A stretch of DNA of 64,000 bases, taken from positions 212,582,731 to 212,646,730 of the forward strand of contig JAHLJT010000631.1 in NCBI GenBank assembly GCA_031308135.1. Direction: 5' to 3'. The position numbers and the translations under genes were made by a program. Below the pieces are notes generated by a model. The model worked only from the letters and a program-made list of their open reading frames with translations, had not been told where the DNA came from and searched no databases. Source of the DNA: Acheta domesticus (lineage: Eukaryota > Arthropoda > Insecta > Orthoptera > Gryllidae). Positions 27,286 to 41,323 of this stretch are shown here, one piece after another (the stretch's first letter is position 1; each line of letters opens with the position of its first letter).

Positions 27286-27693
27286 ATGCTATCTTGCAAG
27301 TGCATTCCACTGTAATTTTAATAAGAAATGTTGAGAAAAATTGGAGCCATTTTTGAGAAAATTTTGAAAATGTCCCAGGGGCTTCATGTAAAGTACCCCC
27401 CCCCCCGAAATTATAAGTATTATTTTCAAAATCACAGGGTTTTGACACTCAAGTCAAATTGACTGGGGAATATTCTTTTGGGAAAAATCCTATGATTAGT
27501 TTCTGCACTAGTGATGTTCACCAACAGACTTTCAGAAAGCCAGAAGTTTTAGGACGAAGACGACACTTTTTCTCTATCTGAAGATCACAAAACAAGTTTT
27601 TTTTCCCCTCAAATTCGAGTTTTCGCAGCATTTCATGAATTTCTCTCTATTATGTATATTATCCCATACACCCATATGCTTATGAGAAAGTAA
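27286..27693 (-). repeat. Family R repeat, copy 4, inverted
   Basis: Minus-strand copy. The head (read on minus: ACTTTCTC then, after the loop, GAGAGAAA) is at about 27630-27693 and the GGGGTACTTTACATGAAGC block reads on minus near 27400. With copy 3 it forms a large interrupted inverted repeat. Confidence 0.6.
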
Positions 27694-28206
27694 AATGAAT
27701 TTGTTCTACTCAAGCAGAAAACTTTTCAAACAATAGTGAAATTAATATTCGACTATTAATGGAGGAATACAGCAAATGGGATATTATGTTATGTGAAATA
27801 AGAAAATTAAATTATACTTCTATTAATTGCAATGATAATCCTAAAGAAAAAAGGATAATAAATTCCGATAATATAAGAATTCCTAATAATACAAAATTTA
27901 GTGGAATATTTATAATTCTTTACAAGCCACAAATCGATCGAAGTGAGTGATAGAAATACATGGAGAAAGAAAATGATAGACAATGAAGATGTATAAGGAC
28001 GTACATAACGCAAGGCAAGAAAACCAAATGTATTGTTGTTACTAATTGAAAATTAAGTAATGAATACAGTTAAAATTAAATGTAATGCAGTAATAGTTTG
28101 AGAAATATATGAGTGACTGTACAATATTGATATAAAAATTTCAAAAACTGTTTTAAAATCTTAAAGAAATTCTATCCATGATCAGATAAAAAAATTATAC
28201 CTACAA
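27694..28206. other. RELCH 3' flank, no other gene seen
   Basis: AT-rich. The RELCH 3' untranslated region must extend leftwards from 28206, but no canonical AATAAA on the minus strand was found within the first 150 bp. Confidence 0.4.
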
Positions 28207-31200
28207 TCATTTCTTACGAAATATTCCTTGAAGATTTGGTAAGTTTGGAGGTCGATTCATGGCTGGCTTCTGAAATATTTTTGTGACCCGCTGTTTCATG
28301 TCTTCCATTCCTTGACCAACATTGGCTGTGGCAGATGCCAAACTGATGCTACCTGACCTGCAAGTGAGAGGAATGTATTGCATGTTATGAATGTTTTGAA
28401 TACTGACGAACAACACATACCTTTCCATTGGGCGTTGGATTTCTATGCGAGATTCTGCTCCTTTGATCATGGCAAGCAACGTCTCATGATGAACAAGCAA
28501 AGACTGACTGCTAATAGACTCTAATGATCTGTAAAAGGAGCAACAGAAATTCTACATTTATTTCAAAAGATCTTTAAATTACTTCGGTGCACCCAATAAT
28601 CAGAAACAACATTTTTACAAAATTAGAATCTTAACTGCCAAACGAAATTTTTGTGAAAGGGAAAGAAAAAAAACTACCCGAAAAGTTTCGCGGTCTGACA
28701 AACAGAGTTCTTGCTCCCTGCTAATCTCATTATTCAAGTAACTCTAGACATGAACTTAATATGGATTATTATGGAACTTATTATGCAATAAATGCAGGCT
28801 CTGTGCCAAGTCTTGTGCCAAGATTTCCCCAGAGCCCTTTTACTGCATTCCGAGTGCTTCTCATTAATCCGGATTGGTGAAAATGTAGATGTACATGCAG
28901 GATTGTTTTTCTTCAAAACCTTTTCCACTCTACTGGCAAGATATTTGTAGGGCCGTTTTAACAGCTTTGGGGGCAACCTATTCTTACTTTCCCGGATCTC
29001 CCCCCCCCCATTCAAAGACAAGTTTTATTAAGAAAATTCACCTCTGATCACTAAATGATATTCTTGCAGCAATCAGCAACATTCCATATTATGAACATTC
29101 TCAAATAATTGAAGAATAATCAAAGAAAAAAATAATTGCCAGGTCCTGATAATGAAACTAGTAGTGCTACAGAATGGCACCTACTTTCCCGTATTAGTTT
29201 TCTATTTCCTTTGGTCTCGGCTAGCTATTTGGAGGTGCCACATACTCTTGCCAGCTCCCATCTATCGCCGCCTAAAGTACATATTTTTGACATTTTCCTC
29301 TTTTTTTCGATTTCCTAATAGTAGAACGGAAATATTATTGTAAGAATGTTAAAGAACAGTAAAATCTCGTCATAAGTGGCAATTTTCTTTGAAGAAATTA
29401 GAGCGGTTTATAAGAAAATGGCGTTTTAAGCGCTACTGTAAATGCAAAAATTGAAGCTCTTTTTCACAGGAGTCTTTTGGGATTTCGAAAAACATCATTA
29501 GAAGTCATTTAAAGCATTTTAAATACAATACTGATTACAAATTTCTGGAAATGTGCATATTAATGGTGTGAGAGATCTCTCAAAAAAATTACATTTGTGT
29601 AATTTATGAAAAAACAAAAAAAATCCCCAAAATGAACTTTATGGCATATTAAAGAGTAGAATTAGCACTATCTGTTCAAGAAGTTTGAGCATTTCTGAAA
29701 ATGCAGAATTTTGAGCTAGTGTTCACAGAAAACAGTTGAGTTTTCGAGAAACTTAACTTGACATTACTTAAAGCACATACCGTATACTCATAAATACAAT
29801 AATATGAACAAATCGCCACTAATGACATGAGAGACAAGTCAAAAAAATTACATTTTTGTAATTTTTGAAAAATACAAAAGGATAGAGCAACATGACGTTA
29901 ATGTCATTTCGTAGAGTACATTAGGCACTATCCCTACCAAATGTTCAAAGAAAAAATTTGGAGCTGTTTTTGAGAAAATCTTGTTTTCGTAATTTTTTAA
30001 AATTGCACATTTTGCACGCAATATTGTGCAAAAACAATTAAAATTTTTGAAAAAATGTACATGATCTTAAAAAAATAACTCACTATGGAGAACAAAGTTT
30101 ATTTGAAGAAAAAATCTCAATCTTCAATTTTGTAGTTGGAGGAAGATGCTGAAAAAAATTCAAACTTTTGCAATTTTTGAAAATTCACAGTTAACCATGA
30201 AAATTAGACTTAAGCCACCTTGATAAGTCTTTTTGGTGCCGAGGCGCTAGTGGTGTTTACAGATGGAGAGACGGGATGGGGGCTACTCAGATATAACAGA
30301 AGTAACATTCTAAAACTTTTGCGCATTATTTGCAACTTTTGCAACTTTAAAAAATTCAGAGAATTCAACAAAAATCGGACCTGCGCCATTTTCACACACA
30401 TACTTTGCACTATCTGAGAAAAAATTACAAAAAACTTAAAGCCATTTCTTAGAAAATCTTGATTTTAAAATTGCCTTAGTTTCAAACACAATTATGTGAA
30501 ACTACTTGTAATTTGAAAAAAATGAACATTATCTAATTTAATGATCTAATTTTGAAGAACAGGTTTTGTTAAGACAAATAGTTCTTTACTAGCTGAACAC
30601 AGTGTTGCTGACTCCTTAAACTGTTTTAAAAATATTTTCATAGATTAAAAATGTCTACTATGCAAGTTCTGAATAAAAATAAACTTAAAACAATCAGTTG
30701 TCTGGTGCTGATCTACCAGTCCATGGGCAGAGTTTTACCCAATCAGGTTTGTCCCACCAGAGGGGCCCTGCCCCAACTGGAACAAGCTCTACACCAAGGC
30801 TTTCCAACTGGATGCCTGCCAGATCTTTTTGTGCAGGCCGCTACTGCTGTGAAAAATTTTATTATACCAACCAAATACATTTTTTTAAAGTTATTCTGTT
30901 ATGCATTTTTATAATCACAAAATTATAATTATAAATGTGAAATATGTGAATTATAAATGAAAAATCAATCATAAACGTGAAATATGTATATTAATCATTA
31001 TGTTGAAAAAAAATCATATCTAGTGTATATTTGTTTCATTATAATTAGAGACCGGATTTTTAAGTAATTACATATATTTTGTCTTTTTACTTACCGCTCT
31101 AAAAATTGTTATCTTCGCGAATCATCACATTTCTAACACAATATCAAAATTTTTCGTTACATATTTTTACATATTTGGTACTTTATTACGTATTTTACAT

Positions 31201-34200
31201 ATTTTGCCATTTTCAAGAAATATTTTCAAAACAGCAATTGCTCTATACAGTGACTGGTCTCCCAGCATTTGAGATAAAGTAGGTGCTCTTTAGGTCGTGA
31301 GATTATTTTGGAGCCTGTTTCAGGGTTCTGAGATACAGTAAAAGTTATTTTTTGTTATTATTTTTTTGCGTTTGAATTTGGTACTAAGAAAATCAAAAAT
31401 GTTTTTCTGAAAGTAAAAATTATTTTCTTATATTTCAAATTTTTTGAAGCAGATAAAACAGTGTTAAGTTGATTAAAAAATTAAAATTAAAAAAAACACA
31501 TTTTTGGCTGTAGAAGGGTGTGGGTGGTGGGGACGGGGGTTATGAAATATTTCAAAAATATAGTTTTTATGTTACGAGTTATAGTGTAACTCCTCTTACT
31601 TTATTTGGTTTAGGGGAACTTTTTATCATCTTATCCGGGGGTATCCTTTGTCCTCAAATTTGTACTGGTGGTATGCAGACATTAAATGAGCCGTTATAGT
31701 GTAAGTTTAGTAAGTTCTGCAACTTTTCCCAAGATTGATTTTGCTGGGGAGGGCCCCACCCTAGAGACCTTAAGGACCAACCGCCACTCCTACGTACTAG
31801 ATGTATGTCAGTTTTCAGCAGTGCTGGCGATAATCTAACTTCCCTCATTAATGCATCCTCTATCTCACATTCTTAGACTAATTATATTTATGTTAAATTC
31901 ACACACGTCTTTTTATGCTGTTTTGCACAACATGCAGGTCTTGCCCCAAGCATCTCCCAGATTTCAGAGTAGAAGGGCCAATGCAGAAAACAAGAAAGTA
32001 AGTCTGGTGGTAAAGGGTCACCTATGCAATCGGTCAATCACTTGCATCCAATGCATGGCTTCTTACAATTTATTTCAAGAGAAAAAGGATAAAACAAAAC
32101 CTAATGCGAGAGAATTACTAAATTCCATGAAAGCCACAAGGCTGCCATATATGAGGATAGAATGGAATCAGTTATCATATATTAAAACACTTTCCTTTGG
32201 CAATTTTTTCAAATTTTTTTATATACTGGAAAACAATTTTTTTGTTGCTTTATAAATTTTCCTTTTCAATGATCTTACTACAATTACTAAAAAAATACTA
32301 AATTTAGTAATTTTTAGTAATTGTAATTAATACGCCTGACTAAATTCAGGAATATATTTACCCTGAAAATAAATATACAGTTTTCATATTTACCTCAATC
32401 CTGGCAATAAATGAGAACTAATAATGTTCTTTGGCAGAGAGCAATATATTGTGGCTGAGAAAGCCTCAATAAGAACTGTTGCTAAATCAATGCGTCGAGT
32501 TTGATTAGTCAACTGTTCAGCATAGGATGACAAGGCAGCCAATTGCGGAACTATAACTGAAATAATAAAAAATAAGAAGCAAGTTGAGGAACTTGGTGAA
32601 GCAAACCGTGACATGAAAAGTACTATTTTTAATCATTAAGAAAATTTCATGAAACCATACGGTTTATTTACAAGAAAAAATTTCTTTAAAATACCTTCTT
32701 CTCTAAACCATGAATCACATGCTGTAACTATACTCCCCATTATAACAACAAGTTGCAAAAGCATGGAATGATTTTCTCTTATAGATGGATCGGACAAGAA
32801 GCTTTGAATCTGCATGTAAGTCTTATCTTGGACCTGCAAATTAAAATCAATGAGTCATTGTTATATATCAGGTACAACATAATTGCATTTACATAATAGG
32901 CCCTATACATTTACATTGCAACTTAACCCATTAATGCCCAAGTTTTTTTTTCTTGAAATTTTTCTTTAATATTTTAATATGTAAATATTGTTGTTCTAAA
33001 AATGACATTACATGAAAATTTGGAAAAGTTACAGTGATCATTTTTCAGAATTTTGAAGCCCCATTAATGGGGCAATGGGCATGGATGGGGAGGGTATTCT
33101 TATTTTGTAAAAGTAATAAAAAATGCTATATAAATGTTATTAAAATGAAAGGTTTGATTATATAGAATTGGAGAAAAGACAATAAAATATATTTTAAGAA
33201 AAACAAAAACAAAAATAAACTAATGTATACTGCTATTTTGTATGGAATGTTTGGAAGCAATTCACATGACATTCAACATTGCACTTCATGCATTTTTTAA
33301 ATGTATTTTTGGGACACTTTTGCGCACTGTATCTGTGTTTAATTTTTAATAAGATAGTGGTTTATCTTATTCACATGCACATCAATTGGCACCCTCTTCT
33401 TGCATGACTGTGGAGTTCTTTCTTGCCGTGGACAAATTTCAGTGAATTTTGCGAAGTATGTCTGCACGATCTGTCGAGTAAATTCATGTAAATCAATATA
33501 TATTCCCTTCTCTTTAGGCGACATTCTGTAGACTTGCCATGCGTTATTGTACACTTCTGTACACTTGCTCTGTATAACTTCAATAAGAAGTTATACAGAG
33601 CCCAGTACCAATTTTTTATTCCGAATATGAATTCTGTAGGCAGCAATATTTTTATATTTTGATCATTTTCTGTAACATTGATATTTTTGTTTTCCTTTTC
33701 TTTTGTATAGTTAGTGGTAGAATCTGTAACAAATGTTATAATTTCATCATTGGTAAGTTGTTCAAAAATTTTACAAGCAGAATTATTCTCTGAATAAGTA
33801 AGACGTTCCCAGACACACTAGTGATGACGAGGAAAATCAGTTTTCCTCCAATTGAATTCAACTGAAGATGGTTTTCCGCGTTTTGGATTATATGAACAAA
33901 CACAAATATTTTTGGAACTTTCTAAATGTATTTCTTCACCTGGGTCTGCATGGCCAAATCTTTCTTTAGTTATTCCTTCATCATTTATTCTTTTCGCAGT
34001 ACAAGTGGCGGTTCCTCTCAGCTGATTTCCAGAGAGATGATTTATGTCACCTGAAGGGCAGTCTTCATCGTCAGTATCAATTTCGCTTTTATCAGCATTT
34101 TCAGGAGGTTCAATGTATATAGCAGTTTCTATTAACTGCTCATCTGCTTCTAACAAGCTCGCAATTTCATTAACCATCAACCTAAATGCAGAAAATAAGA

Positions 34201-37200
34201 CCATAATGATACCCTCCCCATTCGCGCCCATTGCTCCATTAATGGGGCATCTATATTAATTTCTTAACTTACAAAATATGGATATTAATATCGTAAAAAT
34301 AAGGTTAATATTCATTAAAAGCATCTTTTAGAATAATATTGATATAGGTAAGATTCAATCAAATACACAATAGAATACAGAAATAACATATCTCTCAGAG
34401 CGCAACATAATGACAGAAAATTCCACAGAAGCTCAACGCTACATCTCGGCGGTTAAATGGCCATCAGACGAAACATGTCGTTGGACTAATCAACAATGCC
34501 AACTCTTAAATTTAAAAATGAAAGCTCTCAGAAATTACTATTCACAACAAAAATATAAATACTTTTATGGACCGCCCCATTAATGGGGCAATGGGCAATA
34601 ATGGCTTAATATAGGTATAAATTTTCGCATCCAAAATTCTACAATTTGTAATATCAAGTTAAACAACTGGAAGGGATTTTCAGAAAATCCAACTGCCTCC
34701 ATCTCTCAAATTACTTTCATAAACTGACACTGCCTCAAATGAAGAACTTGAAATTAGATTTCTTTTCGAATTCTTTTCCAATTAACACAAAAAAATACAT
34801 TTTTGAAAAATTGAACATGACCTTATCTGAAGATCTGTTTTTGTTGGACACATTTCATTAAATAAAAAATGTAAATCTTCGTAATTGTAGTTGTATGAAG
34901 ATGCCGAAAAAAATTTGAATATTTGCAATTTAACAAAAAAAATCAGGATTTTCAATGAATATGAGACCTACACCAATCTCTTACACATCCTATATACCAA
35001 GGCCAAAATGTCATCAAAATTGTTGACGCCATTTTTGAAAAAAATTGTTTAATCAAAATTAAAAGTTGTCGGTATTTAATTTTTTAATACTATTTACTTT
35101 TTTATTAACTTACAGAAACAGCATAAGTTAGCACACCTGTAATGATGAAGAACGTTACTATGAATTAAATGTTAGTCACCAATATCCTTCTATCAATAAT
35201 TTCTCTATTAAACTTTCAATGCTATTGATCTAGAAGGAAAGGAATCATTCTCTTCAGATCTTTCTTCTTTGCTTCTGACAATCTGGAGTTGCAAAGTAAA
35301 TATGGAAGTTGACTACTTGTTATCGACAAAGAAACATGGAAATCAGAAAAATAACTCAAGCAAAAATTATAGTGAATGACGTTAAAGAGAACCAGAGAAG
35401 ATGGCTTTCACACACGTGAAGACTGCAAGTTAAAAGATTTCCTAAAGCAGTTTTAAAGTACAAAACCCATAGGGTGAAGAAATATAGGAAGATCCAACAA
35501 AAGATGGATGGCTCAGGAACATCTGGAGGAATAATCACCAGATGGTGTTCCATCTGGTGATTTTTCCTCCAGATGGATTTCCAGCTACTGTCTTTTCACA
35601 GAAACAGCCATCAGACCTCCTACTATCCTGCTGTTCACGATGATGTTGATGACGATGACGACTATTTGTTATTAAGTTCTTAGTTACACTTCAGTGGAAA
35701 ACACTGCAGTTGGCCTAGCAGTGAAAATGCCATTTAGTTTCCCCCTCCCTGCCACATTGGGTTTCATGCCAATGACTTCTGCCATTATAAAAATTAGTAC
35801 AAAGATTGTAAGTGAACAGCTGGAGTGAGTGAAAGTGGACAACAAGAGAACTTGCTGAAAACCCATTAAGAAGACACAGTCATTTGAATTGGGGCTCCTG
35901 ACTGTACAGTACATCTCCATTTCTAATGCGACTTTATTTGCTTTCAAAAGGAGTTGTTTCAATTTTCCTTCCAATGATTCCCATGGCTTTACTAGAATTT
36001 ATGTGGACATAAGCCCTTCTAAGTTGGCCAGCCCTGCTCTAAACAAAGATTTATTATATCTTGATCATAAATTATTATTATTATTATTATTATTATGCTT
36101 TTCATTAACCCACTACAATCTCAGTTCTTCAGTGAAAACAAAACTTTGAAAATTTCATTTTAAAAGTGATAATAAAAATTTTGTGAGACGTCTGTTTCTG
36201 GCTACTGAACTTTAAATGTTTTATATAATTGTCACCTTCCATTGAACAAATTTAATTTTTAAATGTTTTATATAACCCGTTAACATATAAAAATCATAGC
36301 TTTTCTTTCAACCATAATGACTGCTCTCAAGTCTTGGAATTGATGTGGTCAGAAACAAGACTCCTCTGCACGTATAAATTTCCTGCATTTTCGTTTGTTT
36401 CCTCTCTTCTCAATGACCTCATCTTCTCAATTCCATCAAGTTTTGTAGTCTCTTAGATGATCAAGAGAAAATTTCATGGAAAGTTAACTTGCACACTTGG
36501 ACAAGTTTGTATGCATAGACCATTACATGTGTGTCATGCATTTATATGCATAACACCATTATTCATTGGGTAAATGCCAATTGTTTGACAGATATTTTCT
36601 GAACTTCTTTCAGGGTTTACTGATTTGAGTCCTAGCACATAATTCACTTGCTTACCATGATTTACTTTATACTGATCTCAGAATAGCAGCATTCTTTGCG
36701 AGTAAGATAAGTATGTACAAAAATATTTACTCTTAAGTCTCAAAAATTGTTTTGATGTTTCTTTCCCTGGAAAAGTGCCTCAGCATTTACTCAAGCACTC
36801 TTCCTCTGCATTCTGCAACTTCCAATTTTCATTAGCTGTCCTTTGCCTTTTCTTCATCATATAAAATTCAAAATTATCAGCCAATTTCTCTTTTGTCAGT
36901 TTTCTCAAAAATATTAGAGTGGCTTTTCTACACACAAATGGAAACTTTTCTCAGGAAAAACGAAGCATTTTCAGACTCACAACACAGATTTAGAAAATCA
37001 AAATCTACGGAAACTACCATTTTTTCTTTTCTTAAAGATGTTGCTTCATCAATGGACCAAAACAAAGCACCCATTGGAATATTTTTAGATCTTTCGAAAG
37101 CTTTTGATGTTATTGGCCATAACATCTTTAACATCTTGCTCTCAAAATTACCTTCATATGGAATTCGTGGTATTGCCCTAGATTGGATAACTTTGTACCT

Positions 37201-40200
37201 TAAACATTGGACTCAAAGAACAGAAATACCATACTGGCATGAAAGGACATTATTTACTTATCTTTCCAATTCTTTGCCAATTGAGCATGGGGTCCCGCAA
37301 GATTCAATCTTAGGTCCTATCCTCTTTCTGTTATACGTAAACAATACACCCTCATCTATTAAAAATGGAAAAACAGTTGTGTTTGCTGATGACACAAATG
37401 TTCTTCACAAAAAAAGAAGCAATAAGTAGTACAATTTCAAAAGTTTCAAATTGGTTTCATAATAACAAATTAATAGTTAATGAAAGAAAAACGGTTTCAA
37501 TGCATTTTTACATCTCAAATCATCAAAACATCCATTGAAAACGAACAATATGCAATTAGCTGATGTTAAGGTAACAAAATTTCTAGGTCTCTCAATTCAG
37601 TCAAACCTCAAATGGAATGTACATTTAACAGAATTAAACATTAAATTAAATTCATTATGTTACACATTCAGAATTCTTTCAAATTCTCTCAGCCTTCAGC
37701 CTTCATGCAGCTCATTGCATGTGTTTTGCAAATGTATATTCCCACCTGAGAAATGGCATAATATTCTGAGGAAGCTCATCCTGTAGTACCCAGACCTTTA
37801 GATTGCAAAAGAAAACGATTCAAATAATGAAAAAATGCCATTCACGTGATTCCTGCAAGCCCCTTTTCATTGAGCTTGGAATCTCACTGTTGCAAGTATG
37901 TTTTCTATAACTTGGGAAAGAAATATCTAGTTTTTCAAATGTTGCTAATCTCATACTTTTTTTAATTTTATTATTATATCTTTTTTATATTTTATGCATC
38001 TTTCAACTAACATATTTATAGTTAAAATATTGGGAAAGGATTCTGGAATTTAAGAAAAGGTGAGCAAATAATCTTCTCCCCCTTACATCATATACAATTT
38101 TCACTGTTTTCTGACCAAATAAATCAAATCAAATTAAACATGTTATTTTCATTATATTCAGACTTTGTTAAAAAATGTGGCAACAAGAATAGCAATAAAC
38201 AATCTTTTCACACAGCTTAACTTAATGCAAGCAACTGGCTTATGACCTGTAGGTTGTATATTAGTTGTTTGGGGCCATTGGCATTTTAATTTGCTTTATA
38301 TTTTAAAGCTATATGCACATACATCTCATCTCCTCTCCTCTACAATTACCTCAAAAACTAACAACAAACATGACTGGACTTTGGTATAGGGCTTAATGCA
38401 TCCATTAAATTCCAGTGAAACATAATGATTACAGAAATGGCACTTACATACTTATTTACTTCAAGTCGTCAATTGTTTAATTGGACTTAAGATTGTTTAA
38501 AATAATTTTGCACCGTTTTGGTGAACATTTCCTATGCTTCATTCGCGTATCCGTGTGTCTCACTGGCTATTGGTAAATGTATTAAGGCTCGGCACAGTCA
38601 TAAGTGGACGTATGGTATTAGAGTTTAGTAAAGGTGATCCATTAACTGGCTGAAGTTACAAAGACCTGAGTTGAAAAGATTACTGCATAATATATTTTAT
38701 GAGAAAGATATAAAATGTAATGTAAACTATTTTTTGCACACTTTTAATAAAGTTGCTCACTCTTCTAATGCATTTCTTAATATCTACTTACTTCCTTTAC
38801 TTCTCTAATTCTCAAGTCTGGGTTCAAAATGATGTTTTGTCAACTCTGTACAGAGACTATTATTACACATGAAGAACAAATAATCAATATATTTGATAAC
38901 AAAAACAACAAAGTAAACATCTTATTAGTTCACCAAGGATTAACAATTTACTAGTAAAACCATTCAAATAAAATGAAAACAAGACATTGCAGTAAATCAA
39001 GGCACAATAAATCATTGCAGTAAATCTCTGTTTGAAGCTATAAATTTCATTCTGTATTAATGCTGCTTTTAGCTCTTGAGGATATAAGTTGAGTTTTTTG
39101 CTCCAATCCTGTGTCATTTTAGGTGCAAATGTTGTTCACAAATGGACCAAAAGAAAAACAGAAAAAAATTATCTTGGTGTCAAGAACCCCCACAATATCT
39201 ATACTACTTATTCAAGAAAGTAATATGTATACTCTATAAGAGAATGAAAAAATATTTTCTTTTATATCAAGAACCTACAAAACTTGTAAGAAGTATACAG
39301 AAGGTAAAAGATGAGAAAGAAGACAAAGGATTCCTGTGTCCACTAATTTAGTGATTCAGAGAATGTAATTTAGATGTTTTGAAAACTCAATGAATTAACT
39401 AACCTCTTTAATGGATGTACTTGTAATCAAAGATCCAAGGGCTGGTAAGGTGGCAGTTTTAACAGCACTGAAAAACACAGATGCATCCTAAGTATTTTTC
39501 TTACAGATGTTACATTCAATACATGTAATCTGAAGTGTAGAATCCAATTCACATTGTTGTCATGGTAAATACATATTAGTGTGTGTCAGTCTATTGCGAA
39601 TCAGTAATTCACGTTGCTGCATCACAGATAATTTTGAAGACTGCCATGCTTTCAGATTTGAGGTGGTTGATTTACAACAAATGTGTTTAAGGGGAGACAT
39701 TAAGCCCTCTCTCTCTCCCACGTTAATTTGGCTATACTTTTGACCCACTATCTCAGAAACTATTCAGCCTAGTGCTGTAAAATTTTAGGAGCAGCTAGGT
39801 GGGAATATTTTCAGTAACTATGAGAAAATTTACATATTTTAAATGGTTTTTGTATTTTACAGCATATTTAAAGTAAAGGTCAAAATGTTTACATTATTTT
39901 TTCTGAGCTTTCATTCAGAAATCCTGAAGTATGAAAGTTAATGTATTTTCATTTTGGTAAGAAATATTTATTATTACTTACCTGACCACCTACAAAATTA
40001 GAAAATTATCACTTGAGTAATTTCAGAGATAATGAGATAAGAGTGTTCAAAAATGTTGTTTTTCAGAAATCAGCATCAAAGTTAACCCTTCTATGATATC
40101 AGTTAGTGGGGGGGGGGGGAGAAAAGGGAAAAAAAATACATTTGCCAGTAAATAGTGAAAGGCAGAGCCTTCCAGATGAATTTGTTCAAAAGATATAATG

Positions 40201-41323
40201 TAAAACAAACTTGTAACCAAAGTAACTGTCATTTTGACATACGCAGATGAAGGGAAAAAGTAATAAGTTATATGTGAAAAGAATGTATTTTGCAATTATG
40301 TATACATAATTTTATTCAGAAAACTCTAAATATATAGAAAAAAAAGTTAAAAATTCATATTTTTTGCTCTATGTCTCCCTGAAAAATTTGTATTTAATGT
40401 TTTCCCTTCATTTTACTCACAAATTTCTCCATAAAAATTGCTATTTCTGAACACACATTATGATAGCAATAAACATTTCTTAGTTTAATAATTCATCAAT
40501 TTTACAGTTTCTCCATGTTGGAAATTTCACTTACATATCTGGGTCACTAGCCAATGTCACTAAAGCAGGAGCTACACGAGTTGTCAACAAACTGTCCGCA
40601 ACACTGCCTACAACAGTGACAAATAAGGAAGCTGCAGCAACTCGCACTACAGCTCGAGGGTGGACAACTCCTTCCCAAAGCATTGAGACAACTGTGTCTT
40701 GCAAAGATGGTTCTTCACAAAGGCAACGTACGCTTACATCCAAGGCATCCAAGGGAGTGCCACAAACAGCAAGCCCACAAAGGAATCTTTTTAGCACCAT
40801 TCCTAATTCTTCCATAGCACCAGGAACCTATAAATTTTTAAAACTTGAAATAAGACTTCATTCATTACAAAAAACACACTTGTTATCAAACTTGTGTGCA
40901 AAACAATCAAGGATTTACCTCCATTGAAGCCAACACTCCTACAACATAAACTGGAATGAGAGTAAGTGGGGGGCATGAATTTCCTCTTCCCATTGCTGTA
41001 ATTGCAGACTCTAAATGTTGCACTCTTTGGACAAATAATGGCTTCACCTGTCAACAAAATGCAATGAAAAAATCATGCACAAAAGGCAAATTCTACTGCA
41101 CCTTCTTAGGTAAAAATAGTTTTTTAATGGTAAGATAGAAGTTTTATGTTGTCAGTTTTTAGCTGTTCACAATAATTAATGTTTAAAGACAAAAATTACC
41201 TTCTGCTTAATAAAGGTTTTTCCAAAACACAAACAAAATTCTTGAAAAAACTTTATAAGAGCTGTAACTACTGCCTCATGAAAAACTTCAATTCCTTTAA
41301 TAACATCAAGAAGATCTGGTAGC
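28207..41323 (-). CDS. RELCH: RELCH C-terminal HEAT exons and tail
   Basis: Eight exons from 41323 down to 28207. They include VVSMLWEGVVHPRAVVRVAA, VAPALVTLASDPD joined across the 39467/40535 intron to IAVKTATLPALGSL, a SFLSDPSIRENHSM segment, the RRIDLATVLIEAFSA helix and LLPGLR, then a helical tail and the C-terminal basic RKK. Order and spacing follow the vertebrate protein without gaps, so the gene looks functional despite transposon-loaded introns of 4-6.6 kb. Confidence 0.92.

Larger units (their letters stand above)
28529..32393. other. RELCH intron: repeats, no independent gene
   Basis: Contains a family R copy (about 29150-30290), a right-end copy of the long inverted repeat (31500-31650), and open stretches at 28734-29021 (minus) and 30651-30914 (plus) that have no motif I recognise. 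Confidence 0.55.

Noticed and set aside
30651..30928. Plus frames with a GALPQLEQALHQGF-like translation as an exon
   Set aside because: No consistent splice borders, two overlapping frames of equal quality, and no recognisable family.
31851..32255. 134-codon plus frame
   Set aside because: No motif, antisense in a RELCH intron and ending in low-complexity phenylalanine-rich sequence.
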